From Chryseobacterium glaciei (GTDB taxonomy: Bacteria; Bacteroidota; Bacteroidia; Flavobacteriales; Weeksellaceae), in contig NZ_CP015199.1 of assembly GCF_001648155.1 (NCBI RefSeq), positions 4,039,001-4,103,000 on the forward strand: 64,000 nt of DNA. Reading direction: 5' to 3'. Below, piece by piece: positions 8,856 through 17,187 of the stretch; the first letter of the stretch is position 1; each line of letters starts with the position of its first letter. The notes beneath the pieces were generated by a model. It saw only the letters and a program-made list of their open reading frames with translations, was not told the DNA's origin and searched no databases. The position numbers and the translations under genes were made by a program.

Positions 8856-9905
8856 TTATTTTTTACATTTAGAATTATATTCTTGTTCGGCTGCTATTTG
8901 TCCATATTGAACGAACTCCGACCATTTTGTACAAGCTTCTTCTTTTTTTCCTAAGGCAAAATATATGGATGCATAGTTGTAGTGAGCATCGAGGTTATAT
9001 TTATTTTCTTCAGCAGATTTTTTAAAATTTTCAATTGCACAAGTATAGTTTTTGTGTTCAAAACAGTTTAACCCAAGTTTGAAAAAATGTTGTGAATTTT
9101 CAATATCATTACTATTTAAAGGTGTTCTAATATCATCATATTTTTGGGTATTGTATGCTGCTATTATGTGATTAAAAGTATTATTTGAAATATTGTATTG
9201 ATGGCCAATTACTATAAAGGGCATTTTAATAAATTTATAATTTTTAACATCACTTAAATCCCAATGATTATAAGAAGTATTAAAGGAAGAAATAACCTTT
9301 TCTCTATTCTGAGGGGAAAGTTTTTCAGTATGTGTAAAATTGACTTTTATATCCTTATTTTGAATATCAAATAATAAATAGCCTTTAGCTTTAAATACTG
9401 GATCATAAGTATTTACTGGAGTATTTTTAAAAATGTCAATATTAGGTATTGGTGTTAATGCGATAGTTGTTGAAAGAGTGTCCTTATTTATATTGTTTGC
9501 TTTATCTAATTTCTGTAAAGCATCATATTTTTTTAAGTAGTATCTTATATTGGTATTGTCACTTTTTTCAGAAAAGAAATCGATAAATACTAGTTCGTTT
9601 TCAGATAATTTTTCAATTAATTTATATCTATTTTCATTAATTATAATTTTATTATTATCAACTTTGAATTTAATCGGAAATATGGAATTTTTCCTATTTG
9701 AATATTCTTTAGAAAAAAAAGAGTTTTTATCGAAAACAAATATTTCAGATGGGTTTTTTACAATTTCTTGAGAAAAATATTTACTTCCATCTTTCATTTC
9801 TTTTTTATAAATAATCCATTCTCCGTTAAGAAGGGTCATATCGATTTGAGAAAATAGGAAAGGTGATGATATTATTACAAATAGTAATGAAAGAAATTTT
9901 TGCAT
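8856..9905 (-). CDS. Secreted protein with C-terminal TPR repeats
   Basis: Not recognised as a whole. Signal peptide MQKFLSLLFVIISSPFLFSQ, then a lipocalin-like beta-rich stretch (LLNGEWIIYKKEMKDGSKYF...) to about residue 130, a second beta domain about 165-265, and TPR-like helices at about 275-345 (GLNCFEHKNYTCAIENFKKSAEENKYNLDAHYNYASIYFALGKKEEACTKW). It is probably periplasmic or surface-exposed, and may hold partner proteins. Several cysteines lie in the TPR part. It is flanked by two near-identical hairpins and is a single-gene unit. Confidence 0.65.
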   Translation of the reverse strand: MQKFLSLLFVIISSPFLFSQIDMTLLNGEWIIYKKEMKDGSKYFSQEIVKNPSEIFVFDKNSFFSKEYSNRKNSIFPIKFKVDNNKIIINENRYKLIEKLSENELVFIDFFSEKSDNTNIRYYLKKYDALQKLDKANNINKDTLSTTIALTPIPNIDIFKNTPVNTYDPVFKAKGYLLFDIQNKDIKVNFTHTEKLSPQNREKVISSFNTSYNHWDLSDVKNYKFIKMPFIVIGHQYNISNNTFNHIIAAYNTQKYDDIRTPLNSNDIENSQHFFKLGLNCFEHKNYTCAIENFKKSAEENKYNLDAHYNYASIYFALGKKEEACTKWSEFVQYGQIAAEQEYNSKCKK

Positions 9906-9920
9906 ATTTATTAATTGCTA

Positions 9921-9928
9921 CAAAAATA
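9921..9928 (-). promoter_or_regulatory. Putative promoter -7 box for the TPR gene
   Basis: On the minus strand this reads TATTTTTG, matching TAnnTTTG, 16 bp before the ATG at 9905. Confidence 0.45.
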
Positions 9929-9945
9929 TAAAAAGATAGTTGTAA

Positions 9946-9979
9946 AACAAAAGGAGCAGAAAATTCTGCTCCTTTTGTT
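9946..9979 (-). terminator. Terminator after the T9SS substrate gene
   Basis: AACAAAAGGAGCAGAA and TTCTGCTCCTTTTGTT form a perfect 16-bp stem four bases after the stop of the large secreted gene. Its core is the same as that of the 8823-8853 hairpin. Confidence 0.8.
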
Positions 9980-9983
9980 ATGT

Positions 9984-12900
9984 TTAATCTCTGTTTTTAA
10001 TGAGTAACCAACCTGTGTAAACTCTTCCGTCAGAAACTTTTATGGTATACCAATAATTTCCTGTAGGTAATGGAGTTCCGTTTAATTTTCCGTCCCATTC
10101 AAGAGGTTTTTTAGAGATGATTTCTTTGAAAACAGGAAGACCTCTTCGATCGTAAAGATTGATTTCAGTTCCAGGGTAATTTTCTAGTCCAACAATCTTC
10201 CATTTATCGTTTCTTCCGTCTCCGTTTGGAGTAATCGCATTCGGAATATTAAAAATCGAAAAATTCTTTTCACCAATAATACATCCGCCCTTGGTTCTTA
10301 CATATACTTTATATTCTCCAATAGTAAGATTATTAAATACATTGGAATCCTGCCAGATAAAATTATCCAACGAATATTCATAATTTCCGGTTGCAGAAAG
10401 AATAACCGTTGCGGTGCTGTTATTGATGTTTACAGAAACAATTTCAGCAAGAATAGAATATTTTACCTCAATCGTATCTATGTCTTCACATCCAAAATTG
10501 TTCGTCACTTTTACAGAATAAATTCCCGGAGTTGAAACTGTTATTGTTTGAGTCGTTGCACCGGTATTCCATAAATAAGATGCAAAACCGCTTCCAGCAT
10601 CTAGTGTTACTGTTTTACCGTTACAGAATTCAATACTTTCTGGAAGTTTAATTTGAGGTTTAGGATTAAGAGTTATATTTAATCTTATAATAATAAAGCA
10701 ACCGTCTGCTGTAGCAACTTTCACATGAATAATTGTTGTGCCGATATTTAAAACATAACCAGATGGATTGGTAATAATATTTCCAGTATTATCTGTGTAA
10801 GTGAAAATATAGTTATTGGGATTAGTAATGATGTCGCCTTCATAAGAATGAAGATTTACGGTCATCGTATTTGCTGTTGTTGAATTACATAATGTATCCG
10901 TAAAATCATGTGCAGGAACATTATTGGTTGAAAGTGTAACTGCAATAGCTAATTTTTCAGATTCACATCCATTTAAGGTCTGAGTAACAAAATAAGTTTG
11001 CCCATGAACAAGTGAAGTTGTTATGGGTAAAATACTTCCGGCAATATTGTAGAATACTAAAGAAGTTCCGCTTACCACCAAATTTGCTAAAGTAGGATTT
11101 GCCGAAGCACAAAAATCCTGAACAGCATTTCCTGTCGGTTTTGGAGTATTATTTACCGTAACCTGAATAGCAATTTTGTTACTTTCACAACCGTTTATAG
11201 TTTGTGAAGCGTAATAAGTCTGTCCGTTTACAAGTGGAGTAGTTAAAGGTAAAATTGTATTAGCTCCATCATACCATTTAATATTTTGACCTGTAATTTG
11301 GATGTCTGAAATTTTGGGTTGATTGGTAGCACAAAATATTTGAGCTAAATTACTTGTCGGAAGTGCAGGAGAAGTTACAATCACATTTTGGTTTTGCGTT
11401 GCAGTATTTCCGTTTCCATCATTATAAGTCCAGTGAATAACATAAGTTCCTGGAATTGTATAAGAAAGAGGATCTGTAGTGGTTGCAGTAATTGTTCCCG
11501 CACAATTATCATTTGCAGTCGGGAAATTTGAGACTAAAGTGTGACAATCTCCTGTAATATCTGCAAGAGTTGCAATATTTGGAACTGGCGCAATGTTGTC
11601 ACCAACTACAACATTTACTGTAAAGCTTCCGTCGCAAGCTCCGGATCCTGAAATTTGACAAGTATAAATTCCGGCATTTGCAACTGTAGCATTTGGAATT
11701 GTAGGGTTTTGAAGATTTGATGTAAATCCGTTGGGACCCGACCAATTGTAGGTTGTTCCACCTGTAGCGTTGAATTGAAGTGTTGAATTGTTGCAGACAG
11801 GAGAGTTGGAGGTTACCATTCCGGATGATGTACAATCCTGAAATTTAGCAATGAACATATCATTTCCTCCTCCTGCTGATTGTTGAAAAGTTCCAGGAGT
11901 TGCAATACCGGAGGAGTTTCCGCTGGACATTCCTGTTAGATAAATAGAACCTTCACTATCTTTTGTAACTTCACCTTGTTGTGTTGCGCCATTTCCGGTA
12001 TAATAAGTTCCCCATTCTTTTACATCATTTTGATTGTATTTAATTAAAAAGGTAGAACCATACATTGGGGGAACCCCCATATAAGCTCCGGGAGTTGAAA
12101 TATCTGCTTGTCCAAAATTTTGTAAATAAAGTCCCGTAAAGAAAACATTTCCTAATGTGTCTGGATATGCTAATAATTGAGGTTCACCACTAAAAGTAAA
12201 ATAACTCTTTGAAATGCTATTTGTGGCTAAATTTACCCTCCATATTCCAGGTTGTCCCGAAGGATAAGCTGTTGTTGAATATCTTCCCGGAAGAATCAGA
12301 ATATCATTTACGATTCTGCCTTTTAATACAAATTCATATCCGGCATTTCCGAAATAACTTGATCTTAAAATATTGTTACCGGATTTTGAAAGCTTTACAT
12401 AAATTCCGTCTGATCCTCCACCTTTTACAGGCTGAAAAGCATTTACCATAGGGATATTTGATGATTGAGTTGCTCCGATTATTTCGAGATTATCAACCGA
12501 AGACATGATTTGAAAAATGGAAGTTGAGCCGTCGCTTCTTCCAAAATATGTTGCCCAATCTATATTTCCTGTTGTTGTATTTATAGAAGCTAAAATCCCG
12601 TCAGTATATCCTGAGGGTGTAGATTTTGTTGGTTGCATTGCATTTACAGTAGGGAAATCCGAACTCAAAGCATCTCCGGCAATATATATTTGGTTTTGAT
12701 TGTAAGAAACAGCATAAAGCTTATCTTGTCTGCTTGAAACAAACTCTTTTTGAAAAACCAAGCTTCCATTAGCATTAAATTTTACTAAAACAATATTTTC
12801 GTTATACGTTGCTCTTTGTACAATTCCTCCTGCGTAAATATTGAAATTTTCATCAAAGTCAACATCCATAAAATAATCAGTCATTCCGAAACCGTAGTAA

Positions 12901-13898
12901 GTTCCCCAAAGTTTTTGCCCGTTTTTGGTTACTTTCATAAGAAAAGCATCAGTACCTCCGGCTAAATTCTGTTGATAAGTACCGGAAGTTGCAAAATTAG
13001 TATAGCTGCTGGTTGATCCATGAACATAAACAGTGTTTTGACTATCAGTTTTAATCCTTCCATAATCTTCACCTGTTCCACCTACATAACTTCCCCAAAC
13101 TCTTGTAGGAACAGGATCAATTACAATAGTTTTATTTGAAGCATCAACTGGCGAATTAAACCCAAAAGTCTGATCCCCAAGATCTTTAAATGAAACATTA
13201 ATATTTTCTCTTTTTAACCCTTCTATCCAGCTATTAGGAATATTTTCATGAATTTCTCCAAAACGAACTTTCATGGCAAGCTTACCGTCTTTTATTGAAG
13301 TAAGAGCACCATTAAATTTCATTCTAATATCTGAAACTTTACCACCCGGATTGATTACGAAATTATATTCAATCGGTTTTAAAGTATCATTAGGTTTAAA
13401 AAATATTAAATCAATGTTCGGATAAATGTCTTTGTATGAAATTTTTTGATAACGATGAACATTAGTAACTCCTTTAGGTTTGTTAGGAATATTATAATAG
13501 TTATCATAATCAGAAGATTTTCCGTTTGCTATAATTTTTGAGTTTTTATTTGAATTAATAAGTTCAATATCAACTCTGTGAAAAAGATTTTCATAAGTAT
13601 ATTCTTCAATATTAAAATCTGTTTTGTTAAACGCAAGATTTTCTCTGTTTTTATTAAAATTTGGATTTGCTGTCTTTTTAGTCTCGTAAACATCATAAGA
13701 AAACCCATTAGAACGCAGTTGTACATTCAATCCGGCAGAGTGGAAAAGGTACTTTACATCGGCATTTTCTTTTCCGCCCTGATCAACGATCTGTCCTTTA
13801 TTTTCGTAGAAAAAATATTCATTATTTTTTAAAGATTTGTTCTGGGAAAATAAAAGCACACAGCTAAAGAGTGTGAAAAGAAATAAAATTTTTCGCAT
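9984..13898 (-). CDS. Giant T9SS type B sorted surface protein (SBBP and Ig-like repeats)
   Basis: A 1304-residue exported protein. After a signal peptide (MRKILFLFTLFSCVLLFSQ) comes a DUF7948-like N-terminal domain (YFFYENKGQIVDQ... to about 270). Beta-propeller-type SBBP repeats then cover about 270-680 (repeated WGSYVGGTG, WGTYYG, WATYFG strings). An Ig-like domain (CNNSTLQFNATGGTTYNWSGPNG), an HYR-like domain (DNIAPVPNIATLADITG) and at least two homologous Ig-like modules (TYYASQTINGCES / TYFVTQTLNGCES) follow. The C-terminus (NIFNIPNAITPNGDGRNDKWKI ... GNYWYTIKVSDGRVYTGWLLIKN) is the gliding-motility/CHU_C type B sorting domain. Probably secreted by T9SS as an adhesin-like surface protein; no enzyme motif was seen. 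Confidence 0.88.
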   Translation of the reverse strand: MRKILFLFTLFSCVLLFSQNKSLKNNEYFFYENKGQIVDQGGKENADVKYLFHSAGLNVQLRSNGFSYDVYETKKTANPNFNKNRENLAFNKTDFNIEEYTYENLFHRVDIELINSNKNSKIIANGKSSDYDNYYNIPNKPKGVTNVHRYQKISYKDIYPNIDLIFFKPNDTLKPIEYNFVINPGGKVSDIRMKFNGALTSIKDGKLAMKVRFGEIHENIPNSWIEGLKRENINVSFKDLGDQTFGFNSPVDASNKTIVIDPVPTRVWGSYVGGTGEDYGRIKTDSQNTVYVHGSTSSYTNFATSGTYQQNLAGGTDAFLMKVTKNGQKLWGTYYGFGMTDYFMDVDFDENFNIYAGGIVQRATYNENIVLVKFNANGSLVFQKEFVSSRQDKLYAVSYNQNQIYIAGDALSSDFPTVNAMQPTKSTPSGYTDGILASINTTTGNIDWATYFGRSDGSTSIFQIMSSVDNLEIIGATQSSNIPMVNAFQPVKGGGSDGIYVKLSKSGNNILRSSYFGNAGYEFVLKGRIVNDILILPGRYSTTAYPSGQPGIWRVNLATNSISKSYFTFSGEPQLLAYPDTLGNVFFTGLYLQNFGQADISTPGAYMGVPPMYGSTFLIKYNQNDVKEWGTYYTGNGATQQGEVTKDSEGSIYLTGMSSGNSSGIATPGTFQQSAGGGNDMFIAKFQDCTSSGMVTSNSPVCNNSTLQFNATGGTTYNWSGPNGFTSNLQNPTIPNATVANAGIYTCQISGSGACDGSFTVNVVVGDNIAPVPNIATLADITGDCHTLVSNFPTANDNCAGTITATTTDPLSYTIPGTYVIHWTYNDGNGNTATQNQNVIVTSPALPTSNLAQIFCATNQPKISDIQITGQNIKWYDGANTILPLTTPLVNGQTYYASQTINGCESNKIAIQVTVNNTPKPTGNAVQDFCASANPTLANLVVSGTSLVFYNIAGSILPITTSLVHGQTYFVTQTLNGCESEKLAIAVTLSTNNVPAHDFTDTLCNSTTANTMTVNLHSYEGDIITNPNNYIFTYTDNTGNIITNPSGYVLNIGTTIIHVKVATADGCFIIIRLNITLNPKPQIKLPESIEFCNGKTVTLDAGSGFASYLWNTGATTQTITVSTPGIYSVKVTNNFGCEDIDTIEVKYSILAEIVSVNINNSTATVILSATGNYEYSLDNFIWQDSNVFNNLTIGEYKVYVRTKGGCIIGEKNFSIFNIPNAITPNGDGRNDKWKIVGLENYPGTEINLYDRRGLPVFKEIISKKPLEWDGKLNGTPLPTGNYWYTIKVSDGRVYTGWLLIKNRD

Positions 13899-14020
13899 CA
13901 GTTATTAATTTTCGGCAAAGATATAAAAACAGCCTGCTTATCAAAGGTTAAGTATAATTAATCTCTAACTGGATGTATAAAACATGATGCAAATCATAAC
14001 AATTTTCATTAATTATTTTG

Positions 14021-14038
14021 TTTAACAATTTTGTCAAA
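14021..14038. promoter_or_regulatory. Operator 1, probable TetR-family site
   Basis: TTTAACAATTTTGTCAAA is an imperfect palindrome of the form TTTaACA-N4-TGTcAAA. It covers the -33 region (TTTG at 14030-14033) of the tetR promoter. The same pattern recurs exactly 50 bp downstream. Confidence 0.7.
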
Positions 14039-14052
14039 ACAGATGAATGGTT

Positions 14053-14060
14053 TATATTTG
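14053..14060 (+). promoter_or_regulatory. tetR promoter, -7 box
   Basis: TATATTTG fits TAnnTTTG, and TTTG at 14030-14033 is spaced 19 bp upstream as in the Bacteroidota sigma-ABfr consensus. It lies between two identical-pattern operators. Confidence 0.75.
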
Positions 14061-14070
14061 CACAAAATTG

Positions 14071-14088
14071 TTTAACAAAAATGTCAAA
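14071..14088. promoter_or_regulatory. Operator 2, overlapping the tetR start codon
   Basis: TTTAACAAAAATGTCAAA has the same TTTAACA-N4-TGTCAAA arms as operator 1, centred 50 bp away, about five helical turns. It covers the transcription start area and contains the ATG of the regulator gene. Confidence 0.7.
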
Positions 14089-14674
14089 ACAAGAAAAAAA
14101 AGATCAAACACAGGAATTAATAAAGGAGACCGCAAAGAATTTATTCTTTGTGAAAGGGAAATTTAACGCTACTACACAAGAAATTGCTGATGAAGCGGGA
14201 GTCAACAGAACGCTGATTAATTATTATTTTCGTTCAAGAGACAAATTGATTCAGATAATTTTTGACGAAGCGCATAGAGTAGAAAAGGAAAAATCTGAGA
14301 TCATTATGACTTCTGACCTTCCTTTTAAAGCTAAAATAGCTGAGTTCATTGAAGGAAGTTTATCTACAAGTCTTCAGTATCCTTATCTTGAAACTTACAT
14401 TGTTTCACAGATCAATAAAGGGAGTTGCCATGCAAGAGATGTAGAAGAAGAGGATTTGAAAAAACTTTATGAAGACATTGAAATAGAAATGGAATTGGGA
14501 AATATCGAAAAAATGGCTCCCGTTCAGTTTCTTTTGAATATGATTTCACTTTTGGTATTTCCGAGTGCGGCTCGTCCATTATTTTTAGAGAATCTCATGA
14601 TCAATGATACTGAATTTGACAAAATTATTTCAGAAAGAAAAGACATTATTTTAAATATGTTATTTAAAAACTAA
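14081..14674 (+). CDS. TetR/AcrR-family repressor of the adjacent efflux operon
   Basis: Cytoplasmic DNA-binding regulator, 197 residues. The N-terminal helix-turn-helix reads KETAKNLFFVKGKFNATTQEIADEAGVNRTLINYYFRSRDKLIQIIFDEA, a clear TetR pattern; the C-terminal helical half should bind a ligand. The frame is open from an ATG at 14018, but that extension would run through the promoter and operator 1, so the ATG at 14081 is preferred. It is 85 bp upstream of the tolC-like gene and co-directional, so it probably represses itself and the pump genes. The inducer is unknown. Confidence 0.88.
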   Translation: MSKQEKKDQTQELIKETAKNLFFVKGKFNATTQEIADEAGVNRTLINYYFRSRDKLIQIIFDEAHRVEKEKSEIIMTSDLPFKAKIAEFIEGSLSTSLQYPYLETYIVSQINKGSCHARDVEEEDLKKLYEDIEIEMELGNIEKMAPVQFLLNMISLLVFPSAARPLFLENLMINDTEFDKIISERKDIILNMLFKN

Positions 14675-14759
14675 ATATGTTAAAGTATTTTAAGAAATGA
14701 TTCGTCACTTATAGATAAAGAGAATAATATACATTAAAAAATAAACGAAGTATAAAATT

Positions 14760-16112
14760 ATGAAAAGAAAACATATAACTGCAAATAAGCTAAAAATTGG
14801 GATAGCTGCTGCATTTATGATTTTCGGCTTTTCATCCGTGTCTGCACAACAGCAGGTTTCTTTACAGGAAGCTATTAAACAGGCACTTCAAAATAAAGCA
14901 GAAGCCAAAAAAGCTGCTTTACAGATCAAAAAAGCTGAATATAAAATAGACGAAGCCAGAGCCGGAGCTTTGCCACAGATAAGTGCTACAGCGGGTTTAA
15001 CTTATAATCCGATCATCCAGGAATCTTTACTTGAATTTGGTGGAGAAAGAATCAGAGCTCAACTGGGACAACCTTGGAGCTCTACAGCTTCTGTACAGGT
15101 TCAGCAGGCTATTTTTGACCAGAGAGTTTTCACAGGTCTTAAAGCTGCAAAATCAACAAGAGAATTTTACGTTTTGAATGCTCAGTTGACGAACGAACAG
15201 ATCATCGAAAATGTTGCAACAGCTTATTATCAGGTTTTTGTGCAGGAAGAAAATTTGAAGACGGTAGAAGCGAGTTATGCAAACACTGAAAGAGTAAGAA
15301 ATGTTATTAAAAGCTTAGTTGATAACGGTTTAGCAAAAGGGATCGATTTAGATCGTACAAATGTTCAGTTAACCAATATCGGTTCAAACAAGCAGACATT
15401 AATCAACTCTGTGGAACTTTCGAAAAATGCTTTGAAGTTTTATATGGGAGTTCCAATCGGAACTGATATTGAGCTTGAAGAAAAAACGATCGAACCAAAA
15501 CCGGAATTAATCGCAAGTAATATCAATCTTGACGACCGTACGGAAGTTAAAGTTTTACAAAAAAACAGAGAGCTTCTTGTATACAACAAAAAAGCAACGG
15601 AAGCATATTTGTATCCAACAGTAAATTTGGTTGCCAATTACGGTTGGGGCGGCCAGGGAGCAAAATTCCCTCTTACAAACGGTCTTAACAACGGAGTTCT
15701 TTGGAGCGATTATTCAGCGATTGGTTTAAATGTAAACATTCCGATTTTCACGGGTGGTGCTACAAAAGCGAAAATCAATCAGGCTGAAATCGATATTCAG
15801 GATCTAGATGTGGATATTCAGAATACACAGTTAAGTTTAAGTTTAGATTATAAAAATGCAATCACCAATATGGAAAATGCATTAATTAATATCGAAAGCA
15901 TGAAAGACAATGTTGGTTTGGCTGAGAGAGTTCAGAAAAACACACAGTCTAACTATCAGTACGGTTTAGCTACACTTACTGAAGTTCTGGATTCTGAAAA
16001 TGCTTTAACGCAGGCAAAACAGAACTATTCAAATGCTTTGTTAGATTATAAACAAGCTGAGATCAAGCTAATTAAAGCTAAAGGAGAATTAAACACATTA
16101 CAAAACCCATAA
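14760..16112 (+). CDS. TolC-family outer-membrane efflux protein
   Basis: Outer-membrane channel of the tripartite pump. After a signal peptide (about residues 12-30, IGIAAAFMIFGFSSVSAQ), the 450-residue protein shows the duplicated OEP helical/beta repeat: VSLQEAIKQALQNKAEAKKAALQIKKAEYKIDEARAGALPQ in the first half, and TEAYLYPTVNLVANYGWGGQG with the terminal helices NYQYGLATLTEVLDSENALTQAKQNYSNALLDYKQAEIKL in the second. It is first of three pump genes and 9 bp ahead of the adaptor gene, so translation is probably coupled. Confidence 0.93.
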   Translation: MKRKHITANKLKIGIAAAFMIFGFSSVSAQQQVSLQEAIKQALQNKAEAKKAALQIKKAEYKIDEARAGALPQISATAGLTYNPIIQESLLEFGGERIRAQLGQPWSSTASVQVQQAIFDQRVFTGLKAAKSTREFYVLNAQLTNEQIIENVATAYYQVFVQEENLKTVEASYANTERVRNVIKSLVDNGLAKGIDLDRTNVQLTNIGSNKQTLINSVELSKNALKFYMGVPIGTDIELEEKTIEPKPELIASNINLDDRTEVKVLQKNRELLVYNKKATEAYLYPTVNLVANYGWGGQGAKFPLTNGLNNGVLWSDYSAIGLNVNIPIFTGGATKAKINQAEIDIQDLDVDIQNTQLSLSLDYKNAITNMENALINIESMKDNVGLAERVQKNTQSNYQYGLATLTEVLDSENALTQAKQNYSNALLDYKQAEIKLIKAKGELNTLQNP

Positions 16113-16121
16113 TAAACTATA

Positions 16122-17183
16122 ATGAAAAAAACTTTAATATATATCATCGTGGCAGCTGTACTTATTGGTTTAGCAGCATATAAAATTGCCGATAATAAGA
16201 AGAAACAAGAAACAGAAGTAAAGGAAGTTGCTAAGCAGGTTGACAAAATCAATGTAAACATTGTAACAGTAGCAAGAGAAAATATAGATACCGATTATAC
16301 GGCAAACGGAACTTTCCTTCCAAAACAGGAAATGAATCAGTCTTCTGAAATAGCAGGACGTATTGTAAACGTTTTGGTAAAAGAAGGTTCAAGAGTTTCT
16401 GCAGGTCAGGTTTTAGCAACAATTAAAAGAGATGCGATCGAAGTTGACATTTCTCAGGCTCAAAACAACTTGCAAAATGCAGTGATCGATAACCAACGTT
16501 ACGAAAACGCATATAAAACAGGAGGTGTTACAAAACAACAGTTGGATAATTCAAGATTACAATTGAAAAATGCGCAGGTTGCAGTAAGAGCTCAAGGAGT
16601 AAGAGTAAATGATACAAGTATCCGTGCAGGAATCAGCGGAACGATCAATAAAAAAATGGTTGAGCCGGGAACTGTGGTTTCTATAGGAACTTCAATGTTC
16701 GAAATTGTTAATATTAACAGCTTAAAACTTTCAGTTTTAGTGGATGAAAGCCAGATCGGAAGAATCCAGTTAGGCCAGGAAGTTCCAATTAATGTGAGTG
16801 TTTTACCGGAAGATTCTTTCAGTGGTAGAATTACATTTATTGCTCCTAAAAGTGATGCTTCTTTAAATTTCCCTGTTGAAATTGAAGTTCAGAACAGAGG
16901 AAACTTAAAAGCGGGTATGTACGCAACCGCTTTGTTTAAAACAAATCACGGTGCCGAAACTCAAAATATGTTAACCGTTCCTGCAGAAGCTTTCGTAAAT
17001 GGAGTAAGTTCAGGACAGTTATTTATCGTTCAAAACGGAACTGCTAAACTTATCAAAGTAACCATCGGAAAAGTTTACGGAGATAAAGTACAGATTTTAA
17101 GCGGTCTTACTGGTGGTGAGCAGGTAATTACCAGCGGACAGATCAACTTAGAAAATGGTTCTAAAATCAATATCGTAAAGTAG
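16122..17183 (+). CDS. RND efflux periplasmic adaptor (membrane fusion protein)
   Basis: Links the inner-membrane pump to the TolC-type channel. One N-terminal membrane anchor (IYIIVAAVLIGLAAYKI) precedes a lipoyl/biotinyl half-motif (EIAGRIVNVLVKEGSRVSAGQVLATI), a very short coiled-coil hairpin (VDISQAQNNLQNAVIDNQRYENAYKTGGVTKQQLDNSRLQLKNAQ), the second lipoyl half (RAGISGTINKKMVEPGTVVSIGT) and beta-barrel and proximal domains. At 353 residues it is typical for an AcrA-like adaptor. It starts 9 bp after tolC and ends 4 bp before the permease ATG. It has no lipobox, so it should be anchored by its N-terminal helix. Confidence 0.92.
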   Translation: MKKTLIYIIVAAVLIGLAAYKIADNKKKQETEVKEVAKQVDKINVNIVTVARENIDTDYTANGTFLPKQEMNQSSEIAGRIVNVLVKEGSRVSAGQVLATIKRDAIEVDISQAQNNLQNAVIDNQRYENAYKTGGVTKQQLDNSRLQLKNAQVAVRAQGVRVNDTSIRAGISGTINKKMVEPGTVVSIGTSMFEIVNINSLKLSVLVDESQIGRIQLGQEVPINVSVLPEDSFSGRITFIAPKSDASLNFPVEIEVQNRGNLKAGMYATALFKTNHGAETQNMLTVPAEAFVNGVSSGQLFIVQNGTAKLIKVTIGKVYGDKVQILSGLTGGEQVITSGQINLENGSKINIVK

Positions 17184-17187
17184 ACAG

